DNA of 10,128 nucleotides from Chthonomonas sp. UBA2391 (lineage in GTDB: Bacteria > Armatimonadota > Fimbriimonadia > Fimbriimonadales > Fimbriimonadaceae): the NCBI GenBank assembly GCA_002343825.1, contig DDSL01000131.1:1-10128 (forward strand). The letters are read 5' to 3'. The translations under genes and the position numbers were made by a program. The notes under the pieces were generated by a model, which searched no databases, was not told where the DNA came from, and saw nothing but the letters and a program-made list of their open reading frames with translations. This document shows, piece after piece, positions 1-5,810 of this stretch (its first letter is position 1; each line of letters starts with the position of its first letter).

Positions 1-554
1 CTCTTGAGGATCCCGACCCCACCGACGGCATCGCCATTGAAGTGGCCTTCACCGGTGCCAGCATAGAGGATGTTGGGGTTCTGCGGGTCGCGGACGATCT
101 CACCAATGGCCAGCGTCGGGAGCCAGTTGCTGACGATGTTCCAGGTGATGCCCCCGTCGGTCGTTCGCCAGATCCCGCCGCTCACCGAACCGGCCAGGAT
201 GACATTGGGGTCTTGGGGGTCAAAGTTAAGGCTGCGGGTACGTCCGCCGATATTGTCCGGACCTCGGAAAACCCAAGGGAGATCAGGGCCGGGCGAATTG
301 GCCTTTTGGCTGTTGATCAGCGTCCGGCGCTGATCCACCGCGCGTCGGAAGTCGGCTGGGTCGAAGTTGCCCTCCTCGTCTTTCCAGGCCAGGGACCGCC
401 AAAGATTGGCCTCCCACGCACCCGATGCCGGAATCCGTGCCCCGGGTTTGGGCTTGCTCGCGGTGGACTTTGGGAGAATGGGTTTGCCCGCGGGGGGATG
501 AGGGATCTCTGGGGTGGCAAACAGGGCCATCCCGGCAATGAGCAAGTTCAACAT
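1..554 (-). CDS. Secreted Asp-box/BNR-repeat (sortilin/VPS10-like) beta-propeller protein, 3' end outside window
   Basis: The reading frame is open from an ATG at 554 to the window edge, giving 184 N-terminal residues; the C-terminus is missing. Residues 1-14 (MLNLLIAGMALFAT) look like a short signal peptide, followed by a Pro/Lys-rich linker (about 15-45). From about residue 95 the chain reads as a beta-propeller of the sortilin/BNR type: WVFRGPDNIGGRTRSL, then DPQDPNVILAGSVSGGIWR, then an Asp-box TTDGGITW (131-138), then a second blade opening with DPQNPNILYAGTGEG. Families with this architecture include secreted glycosidases, VPS10-like proteins and many cell-surface proteins of unknown ligand, so the substrate cannot be named. 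The start is supported by a perfect GGAGGT 7 nt upstream. It lies 42 bp after the stop of the upstream gene on the same strand, so co-transcription is likely. Type I signal-peptide export is inferred. Confidence 0.82.
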   Translation of the reverse strand, partial: MLNLLIAGMALFATPEIPHPPAGKPILPKSTASKPKPGARIPASGAWEANLWRSLAWKDEEGNFDPADFRRAVDQRRTLINSQKANSPGPDLPWVFRGPDNIGGRTRSLNFDPQDPNVILAGSVSGGIWRTTDGGITWNIVSNWLPTLAIGEIVRDPQNPNILYAGTGEGHFNGDAVGGVGILK

Positions 555-561
555 ATTCAAG

Positions 562-567
562 ACCTCC
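562..567 (-). promoter_or_regulatory. Strong Shine-Dalgarno of the BNR-repeat gene
   Basis: GGAGGT on the minus strand, separated by 7 nt (555-561) from the ATG at 554. It is one of the few canonical ribosome binding sites in the window and fixes the start of a gene whose frame has no stop inside the window. Confidence 0.8.
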
Positions 568-596
568 AGGCCACGCGGCCCTTCTGTCCCTTCAGT

Positions 597-1676
597 TTAT
601 TGTAACTTTGCCGCAGAAAAAAGGGGTGGAAGCGATTTTGTGAGGGAATCTTCGCCGAGGGTCCAATAAAGCGCAAGATCACTACGAGTGGATTGATCTT
701 GCCGGCCACTGAGAGGCGAGCCTCCCCACCGGGACCCCGTCCCCACGATTTCGAGTGTCGTCCATTTGTCGTTGCGGGGATCGAGGCGACCACGGCCGAG
801 GAAGTCGACTGAGATCCCCCGGGTTTGAAGGCTCGGTTCCTCGCCGGGCGAAAGGGCCCATTCTCCGCTCTCGGTGATCACCACCTGCCCGCGGAAATCC
901 ACCGCGATCGACGTCGGGGAGGCACTCTCGATTCGGGCGGTGGAGTCCCAGGTGATGTTCGCTCCGCGTCCCCACGGAGCGGGGATCCCACGGGCCGCAT
1001 CGAGCCAAAGGTGCCGCAAGGTGGGGTCGGGCATGTAGCGGAGCCGCTCGGCTTGCCCGGCTTGTCGAATTTCGGGAAGGATCGTGAGCCAGGCCGCTGG
1101 ATCAAATTCGATGATCAGGGGATTCACTCCCCCCGCATCGCGAACGAATCCGAGCATCCTCGGGGCTGCCGATGAAGCCGGAGAGGTTGTCGCGAAGTCC
1201 GGGGCATCCCCGCTCGCCTTCACCCGAGACGCGGAAAAGAACGCTTGAGCTTTCTCAGGATCTGCCTCCTTGGCCAGGAGTTCCCCGCTCCGTGCAACCC
1301 AGGCTAGGCCCTGAAATCCCGAACCCAGTTCGGCGGCCAGCTTACGCTCGAAGGCCCCTTCCGCTCGCAAGAAGTCAGGCGAAACGGCGGCTCCCTTTAC
1401 ACCCTTCAGATCGGCCCGATGCCGATTCAGCGCCGATCTCCAGAGGAGCACCTGCGGGGCACCCGTCCCGAGAGGGTGGGCGGCGCCGACCCAGAGGAGG
1501 ATCGGGTTGTCCTGACTGCTGACAAAGGCCTCGCGCGGGGTGAGCTTCCAGTCGATGCCGCCCGCCATGCGCTCCTCAATCTTGAGGCGGGTGGATTCTC
1601 GCACGACATCCAAATTGGTCGGGGCACCCGGGGCGAGAATGAGGAGTGAGAGGGTCAGCGACGTGGCGGCGAGCAT
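597..1676 (-). CDS. Secreted protein of unknown function (359 aa)
   Basis: I do not recognise the family. Residues 1-19 form a hydrophobic leader (LTLSLLILAPGA) ending in a small-residue cleavage-like site, so the protein is probably exported. Residues about 20-150 are mixed helical, with a conspicuous LLWVGAAHPLGTG segment (60-72). Residues 151-172 are a low-complexity Ala/Ser/Thr/Pro linker. The C-terminal part (about 238-345) alternates hydrophobic and polar residues (IAVDFRGQVVITESGEWAL, WTTLEIVGTGSRWGG) as expected of a beta-sandwich. There is no lipobox cysteine in the leader and no obvious catalytic motif. No internal stop or frameshift is seen. The ATG at 1676 gives the full signal peptide; the Shine-Dalgarno is poor (AAGGG about 12 nt upstream). 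It is followed after 42 bp by the BNR-repeat gene, so the pair probably forms one exported module. Confidence 0.75.
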   Translation of the reverse strand: MLAATSLTLSLLILAPGAPTNLDVVRESTRLKIEERMAGGIDWKLTPREAFVSSQDNPILLWVGAAHPLGTGAPQVLLWRSALNRHRADLKGVKGAAVSPDFLRAEGAFERKLAAELGSGFQGLAWVARSGELLAKEADPEKAQAFFSASRVKASGDAPDFATTSPASSAAPRMLGFVRDAGGVNPLIIEFDPAAWLTILPEIRQAGQAERLRYMPDPTLRHLWLDAARGIPAPWGRGANITWDSTARIESASPTSIAVDFRGQVVITESGEWALSPGEEPSLQTRGISVDFLGRGRLDPRNDKWTTLEIVGTGSRWGGSPLSGRQDQSTRSDLALYWTLGEDSLTKSLPPLFSAAKLQ

Positions 1677-1753
1677 GGTTTCTGTTGTTTCCCTTTACGT
1701 TAGAGGTCCCATGACCAAAAAACGTTTCCGGCGGAGTGGCCTTGAGTTTGACG

Positions 1754-1759
1754 TAGAAT
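1754..1759 (+). promoter_or_regulatory. Candidate -10 hexamer for leaderless CPBP protease transcript
   Basis: TAGAAT (one mismatch to TATAAT) lies exactly 7 nt before the GTG at 1767, so transcription would begin at or next to the start codon. There is no Shine-Dalgarno, which fits a leaderless mRNA. No convincing -35 hexamer is visible 16-18 bp upstream. It sits in the 90-bp intergenic region (1677-1766) between two divergent genes. On the minus strand the same region holds only a weak TAACGT (1702-1697) that could serve the opposite gene. Confidence 0.45.
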
Positions 1760-1766
1760 CTCCTCG

Positions 1767-3077
1767 GTGAATCCTCCCCGCTTCGATTTTCAACCTGAGC
1801 CGCCGCCTGAGCCGCCCCGCAACCCTTTTGGTTGGGTCGCGCTGGGTCTGGTCTTTGTGATGCTGATTGCCCTCGCGCTCTATGGAAACGCCCTGCGGGA
1901 CCAAGATAAAAAGACCTTCGCCGTCGAGCTCCAAGAGTTCCGGGTCGCTCGGGCCACCGGCGAAGCCGCCCAGGCTTCCCTCGACCGGCTCTTTGAGAAG
2001 CTTCCCGACTACAGCAAGGCGACCGGAGAAGCCCTACTCCTCAAGGCGGCGGTGGACTTCGAAGGCGATTCCAAGGTCGATCCAAAGGGGATCGAAAAGC
2101 TCCGAGCCTCGAAAGACCAAACTGAGAAAGCACTCGGAGCGTTCTATGCCGACCCCAAGAACGCGGGCCGTGGGAACAAGGCGCTCGCCGTTCTGGACCG
2201 CACTCTGCCCCTTGAACGCGAAATCCGAGACCAGGTGGCGGTGGCGATGGGTCAGTCGACGGGCAAGGGTAAGCAGCTGATGCGGCAAGTCATGGTCCTG
2301 ATTCCAGTGGGGGCGACGTTCTTGCTCGCGGGAATCGGATTGCTGATCTGGTTCTCCCAACAGCGGGGGCAAGGCAAGCTCGAACCGAAAGGCTTCCCCA
2401 TCCAGTTCGCCAACCGGGCCGAGGCCGACAAGATGCCCTGGCGGGTGGTACTCGGCCTATTGGTGCTCCTGGCTCCTGCACCAGAGTTCGGAGGCGATTC
2501 GGCGATGGCGGTGATTTTGGAGGTCGGAGTCAAGATTGCTCTGGCTCTCATGATCCTCTTGGCGCCGATCGGATATCCGGCCTACGGCCCTCGGGACGTC
2601 TTCGGAAAGAATCAGCGTTGGGGAGCGAACTTTGCCTGGGCGCTGGGCGGATGGGCGGCCAACGCCGTCGTCTTGCTCGCGGTCCTGATCTTGATCGTTT
2701 TGCCGCTACAGACGATCACGCCGAGCGCGGAACACCCGGGCGCTTCGGAAATGATGTCGAACCCCACCGCGCTCACGGTTCTGAGATTTGCCCTGCTGGC
2801 GGCGGTCACCGCCCCCTTGCTGGAAGAGATCCTTTTCCGAGGGATGTTGGCCCCGGCGATCGCCAAGATCAGCACCCCGACGGTCGCCATCGTCATCTCG
2901 AGCCTGCTCTTTGCCGCGATTCACCCCCAAGGAATCGCGGCTTGGGCCGCGCTGGGAGCGGTCGGATGTATGTGCGCAGTTCTGACCTACTACTCCGGTT
3001 CGCTCTGGCCCGCGATCTTGCTCCACGCCTTCCACAACGGTTCGCTCGTGGCTCTTAGCCTCTGGATCCAGTCATGA
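1767..3077 (+). CDS. CPBP family intramembrane glutamic endopeptidase with extra N-terminal domain (436 aa)
   Basis: A multi-pass membrane protein of the CPBP (CAAX protease and bacteriocin-processing, formerly Abi, Rce1-like) family. All three active-site motifs are present: EExxxR as EEILFR (353-358), FxxxH as FAAIH (382-386), and HxxxN as HAFHN (420-424). It should therefore be an active intramembrane protease; the substrate is unknown. Predicted order: Pro-rich cytoplasmic tail (1-20), TM1 (22-40), a charged soluble segment (41-172), TM2 (174-195), a cytoplasmic linker, then about seven membrane helices from 226 with the CPBP core at about 335-430. The family is usually 200-300 residues, so the N-terminal half is extra. 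The GTG start is the first possible start after an in-frame TGA at 1749-1751; using the later ATG at 1860 would cut into TM1. The stop overlaps the next gene by ATGA, implying translational coupling to the cysteine desulfurase. Confidence 0.88.
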   Translation: MNPPRFDFQPEPPPEPPRNPFGWVALGLVFVMLIALALYGNALRDQDKKTFAVELQEFRVARATGEAAQASLDRLFEKLPDYSKATGEALLLKAAVDFEGDSKVDPKGIEKLRASKDQTEKALGAFYADPKNAGRGNKALAVLDRTLPLEREIRDQVAVAMGQSTGKGKQLMRQVMVLIPVGATFLLAGIGLLIWFSQQRGQGKLEPKGFPIQFANRAEADKMPWRVVLGLLVLLAPAPEFGGDSAMAVILEVGVKIALALMILLAPIGYPAYGPRDVFGKNQRWGANFAWALGGWAANAVVLLAVLILIVLPLQTITPSAEHPGASEMMSNPTALTVLRFALLAAVTAPLLEEILFRGMLAPAIAKISTPTVAIVISSLLFAAIHPQGIAAWAALGAVGCMCAVLTYYSGSLWPAILLHAFHNGSLVALSLWIQS

Positions 3078-4213
3078 CCTCCCGGATCTACCTTGATCAC
3101 GCGGCGACGACTCCCGTCCGACCCGAGGTGGAAGCAGCGATGACGCCCTGGCTCCGGAGGGAATATGGAAATCCCAGCAGCACCCATGCCGAAGGGCGAC
3201 GCGCCAAAGACGCCCTCGACATGGCCCGCGAGAGGGTGGCCGAGTCGATTGGCGCACTGTTTGGCGAGATCACCTTTACGTCGAGCGGGACCGAGGCGGC
3301 CAACCTTGGCATCGTCGGCTTGGCACTCAACCAGATCTCTGGCCCCCGGCGACGCATCTTGATCGGCGCCGCCGAACACCACTGCGTGCTTCACACCCAG
3401 AAGACCCTCGAGAAACTGGGCTACCAGATCGAGCATTTGCAGGTGGATCCGCACGCGCGGGTCCATGTGGAGCAGGCGCGAGAGAAGATCGACGACTCGG
3501 TTCTGCTGGTCGCGGTCATGCACGCCAATAACGAAACCGGAGCGATCCAAGAACTTGGCCCGATCGCCGAGCGGTGCCGTGAGACCGGGGCTCACCTGAT
3601 GGTGGACGCGGTGCAGACCTATGGCCAGCTGCCCATCCAGGTCGATGAAGTCGGAGCCGACCTCCTCACGATTTCGGCCCACAAGATCGGAGGGCCCAAG
3701 GGGGTGGGAGCCCTCTATCTGCGGGGCGGGGTCCTGATTGACCCCCTGATCTCGGGCGGCGGCCAAGAGCGAGAGGTTCGTGGAGGGACCGAAAACGTGG
3801 CCGGAGTGGTCGGCTTTGGCGAAGCCGTCACGAGGGTCCACCAACCCTCGGAAAAACAGGCGGCGAGGGACCTCTTCGTGGCGGGACTCAAGGGACAGGC
3901 GGCGCTCCCCATCGTCTGGACCTGCCCGGATGGAGTGGATGTCTTGCCGGGCCATGCCCACTTCCGGGTGCCGGGACTGCGGGCCGAGACAGCCCTGATT
4001 GCCTTCGACCGAGCGGGCATCGCCTGCAGCAGCGGGGCGGCGTGCTCTAGCGGGTCGGTCGAGCCGAGCCATGTGCTGCTGGCATCGGGCCTCTCGGCCG
4101 ACGAGGCAAACGAGGGGCTGCGATTTACCTTCGGCTGGACAAGCACCCAGGCCGAAGCCAAAGAGGCGGTCCAGCGTGTAGGGGACGTACTTCAGAAGCT
4201 TTACACAGCTTGA
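3074..4213 (+). CDS. Cysteine desulfurase, NifS/IscS type (group I)
   Basis: A PLP-dependent enzyme that takes sulfur from L-cysteine as an enzyme-bound persulfide, giving alanine, to feed iron-sulfur cluster assembly or tRNA thiolation; cytosolic. Visible hallmarks: YLDHAATTP (6-14), GNPSSTH (32-38), SSGTEAAN (70-77), the PLP-stacking His in EHHCVLH (H102), NNETG (152-156), D178 and Q181 in DAVQT, the PLP-lysine K204 in SAHK, RGGTEN (236-241), and the catalytic-loop Cys C324 in AACSSGSVEPSHVL. The 379-residue length is normal for the NifS/IscS-like subgroup. The chain ends soon after the C-terminal helix and lacks the extended tail that E. coli IscS uses to bind IscU, so its sulfur acceptor cannot be assigned. 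No iscU, mnmA or iscR is in the window. Start: ATG overlapping the upstream stop (ATGA), with a weak GGA 7 nt before it. Not called iscS or nifS because the acceptor is unknown. Confidence 0.95.
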   Translation: MTSRIYLDHAATTPVRPEVEAAMTPWLRREYGNPSSTHAEGRRAKDALDMARERVAESIGALFGEITFTSSGTEAANLGIVGLALNQISGPRRRILIGAAEHHCVLHTQKTLEKLGYQIEHLQVDPHARVHVEQAREKIDDSVLLVAVMHANNETGAIQELGPIAERCRETGAHLMVDAVQTYGQLPIQVDEVGADLLTISAHKIGGPKGVGALYLRGGVLIDPLISGGGQEREVRGGTENVAGVVGFGEAVTRVHQPSEKQAARDLFVAGLKGQAALPIVWTCPDGVDVLPGHAHFRVPGLRAETALIAFDRAGIACSSGAACSSGSVEPSHVLLASGLSADEANEGLRFTFGWTSTQAEAKEAVQRVGDVLQKLYTA

Positions 4214-4236
4214 AACAAGTGGACATCTGATCCATT

Positions 4237-4260
4237 TTGTGATTGCGCTATGTGGCACAA
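4237..4260. repeat. Short inverted repeat TTGTG-N14-CACAA
   Basis: Arms TTGTG (4237-4241) and CACAA (4256-4260), 14 bp between them. The centre-to-centre spacing is about 19 bp, roughly two helical turns, as in operators for dimeric regulators. Five-base arms are short and this could be chance. Confidence 0.25.
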
Positions 4261-4262
4261 GA

Positions 4263-4280
4263 TGAACCTGTTTGGGTTCA
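4263..4280. repeat. Inverted repeat TGAACC-N6-GGTTCA
   Basis: Perfect 6-bp arms TGAACC (4263-4268) and GGTTCA (4275-4280) around TGTTTG. It could be an operator half-site pair or a small hairpin. No T-run follows, so it is not a convincing terminator for the cysteine desulfurase gene. Confidence 0.35.
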
Positions 4281-4347
4281 AAGATTCGGTCTCCTAGCAA
4301 TCGAATCGCAGGCCAAGCCTGGCAAAGCTATGGGTATCCTCCCCTTC

Positions 4348-4367
4348 CGCTCTGAGGTCTCAGAGCG
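4348..4367. repeat. Perfect 9-bp inverted repeat in the dnaA leader
   Basis: Arms CGCTCTGAG (4348-4356) and CTCAGAGCG (4359-4367) around GT, ending 16 nt before the preferred dnaA ATG. As RNA it folds into an 8-bp stem with a GGUC tetraloop. As DNA it is a 20-bp near-perfect palindrome typical of a dimeric repressor site. Either use would place it in control of dnaA. Confidence 0.6.
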
Positions 4368-4383
4368 CTTTGTTGGACTGCAA

Positions 4384-5769
4384 ATGCGAGACCAGTTTGC
4401 TCTTGATGAGAGTGAATCCCAGATCCGTCTGAAGATGGCCTGGGATCGAGTGATGAAGACCTTGGAACAAGACGTTCCCAAGACCACCTTCAACCGGTTC
4501 TTGCGCCCGCTTGCCCCCGCCGACTTGGCTGAGGGGACCGTGGAGATTCACGCCCCAGGAGCCTTTTGTGCGGATTGGGTCCGCAACAAATTCACGAGCC
4601 GGTTGGAACAGATGCTGAGCGAGGAGCTTGGCGAAGCCGTCGACCTCGAACTCACGATCGTGGGTCGGTCGCGGCCCACAACAGACTATGCACCCGTGAT
4701 GCCGGCCATTGTCGAGCCAATCGCGGTTACCGATTCGACCACGTTCCGACCCAACCCCAGCTACACCTTTGACCGGTTTATCGTCGGCCAGAGCAACCGC
4801 ATGGCCACGGCCGGGGCCAAGGCCGTGGCGTCGGACCCTGGCGTCAAGTACAACCCGCTGTTCATTCACGGGGAAAGCGGGCTCGGAAAGACCCACCTGC
4901 TGCACGCGATTGCCCACGAGATTCAGCGCCGCGACCCTCGGGCCAGCTTGGTCTACATCACGGCCCAGCAGTTTGCCGAACAGTTTGTCCAGGCCCTGCA
5001 GAACAACCGCATCGAGCAGTTCCGCCGGAGCCAGCGCAACTCGGGGATCTGGCTGGTCGACGATATCCAGATGATTGCGGGCAAGGAAAAGACTCAAGAA
5101 GAGATCTTCCACACCTTCAATACCCTGCACGAGATCGGAAAGCAGATCGTGATCTGTAGCGACCGAGGGCCTCGCGAGTTGCACCTCGTCAATGCCCGGT
5201 TACGGTCCCGGCTGGAGGCCGGCCTGGTTGTCGATATCCAGGCACCGGACACGGAAACCCGGGCCGCGATCTTGCTCAGCAAGGCTCAGGCCATGGAGGT
5301 CCAACTCACGGCCGAAATTGCGCTGTTGCTCGCCGAAAACGTGAGCGGAACGGTCCGAGCGCTGGAAGGAGTCTTGATCCGGCTAGCGGCGACCGCAAGC
5401 GTCGAGGGACGCGAGGTGACGGTGGCGATGGCCGAAGACCTCTTGGAGCGATACTATCGCGGTTTGGATTCCGGTCGACCCGGTTTCGATCAGATCGTCG
5501 AGGCCGTGAGCCAGTACTACAAGATTCCTGGATCCGATATCCGGGGCACCTCGCGAAAGGGTCCCATCGCCCACGCCCGCCACGTGGCCGTCTATGTCAC
5601 CCGCGAGCTGACCAACGATAGCTGGAAACACATTGGCTCGCTCTTCAACGGCAAGGACCACACGTCCATGATGCATGCCTATAACAAGATTAGCGAGCTC
5701 ATGACAACGGACCGTGACCTCTCGGCCGCGATCCGAACGATCATGCGTCAAGTGCACCCGAACTTGTAA
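4384..5769 (+). CDS. dnaA: Chromosomal replication initiator protein DnaA
   Basis: The AAA+ ATPase that binds DnaA boxes and opens the replication origin. With the ATG at 4384 it is 461 residues, the family norm. Domain I (about 17-85) starts with MAWDRVMKTLEQDVPKTTF; domain II is a short linker (about 95-122). The AAA+ core has Walker A GESGLGKT (163-170), Walker B LVDDIQ (224-229), sensor 1 SDRGPREL (259-266), the Arg-finger segment RLRSRLEAGL (272-281) and sensor 2 VRALEGVLIRL (324-334). Domain IV ends with the DNA-binding signature GKDHTSMMHA (423-432); the usual form is GRDHTTV, so Arg and the second Thr are replaced by Lys and Ser. Start choice: a TTG at 4243 (508 aa) and ATGs at 4330 and 4435 are alternatives, but 4384 has GGA 6 nt upstream, lies after the palindrome and gives a normal domain I. 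No dnaN, recF or gyrB is adjacent. Confidence 0.96.
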   Translation: MRDQFALDESESQIRLKMAWDRVMKTLEQDVPKTTFNRFLRPLAPADLAEGTVEIHAPGAFCADWVRNKFTSRLEQMLSEELGEAVDLELTIVGRSRPTTDYAPVMPAIVEPIAVTDSTTFRPNPSYTFDRFIVGQSNRMATAGAKAVASDPGVKYNPLFIHGESGLGKTHLLHAIAHEIQRRDPRASLVYITAQQFAEQFVQALQNNRIEQFRRSQRNSGIWLVDDIQMIAGKEKTQEEIFHTFNTLHEIGKQIVICSDRGPRELHLVNARLRSRLEAGLVVDIQAPDTETRAAILLSKAQAMEVQLTAEIALLLAENVSGTVRALEGVLIRLAATASVEGREVTVAMAEDLLERYYRGLDSGRPGFDQIVEAVSQYYKIPGSDIRGTSRKGPIAHARHVAVYVTRELTNDSWKHIGSLFNGKDHTSMMHAYNKISELMTTDRDLSAAIRTIMRQVHPNL

Positions 5770-5773
5770 GGAC

Positions 5774-5803
5774 GCAGGAGCCGGGACTTCTCCCGACTCC
5801 TGC
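5774..5803. terminator. Hairpin shared by convergent dnaA and E1 genes
   Basis: GCAGGAG (5774-5780) pairs with CTCCTGC (5797-5803). After one C/A mismatch, CGGGA (5782-5786) pairs with TCCCG (5791-5795) around a CTTC loop. It begins 4 nt after the dnaA TAA and ends 7 nt before the last base of the convergent E1 stop, so it can act on both transcripts. Neither side has a real T-run, so it may stall or stabilise transcripts rather than be a classic intrinsic terminator. Confidence 0.7.
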
Positions 5804-5810
5804 ACTTCCA

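Larger units (their letters stand above)
4214..4383 (+). other. Leader/intergenic region of dnaA with several inverted repeats
   Basis: 170 bp between the cysteine desulfurase stop and the preferred dnaA start. The dnaA frame is open here back to a TTG at 4243, but the encoded residues resemble no DnaA N-terminus and the region holds three inverted repeats (separate entries), so I read it as non-coding control DNA. I see no 9/9 DnaA box (TTATCCACA); the closest matches, TGTGGCACA at 4251-4259 and AGTGGACAT, are only about 6/9. A TATCCT at 4334-4339 could be a -10, which would start the mRNA near 4346, just before the strongest repeat. That promoter is speculative because there is no -35. Confidence 0.5.

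Noticed and set aside
42..605. Plus-strand open frame of 187 codons
   Set aside because: It is antisense to the BNR-repeat gene, whose frame has a signal peptide, a strong Shine-Dalgarno and an Asp-box.
2990..4300. Minus-strand open frame of 436 codons opposite the CPBP and cysteine desulfurase genes
   Set aside because: It lies antisense to two genes with complete family motifs, has no recognisable motif itself, and long antisense frames are expected in GC-rich coding DNA.
4243..4383. N-terminal extension of DnaA from the TTG at 4243 (47 extra residues)
   Set aside because: The residues do not resemble DnaA, there is no ribosome binding site, and the stretch contains three inverted repeats including a 9-bp perfect one.
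4214..4383. Replication origin upstream of dnaA
   Set aside because: No cluster of DnaA boxes and no AT-rich unwinding element is visible in the 170 bp.
4360..5184. Minus-strand open frame of 274 codons opposite dnaA
   Set aside because: Antisense to the Walker A/B region of dnaA; no motif of its own.
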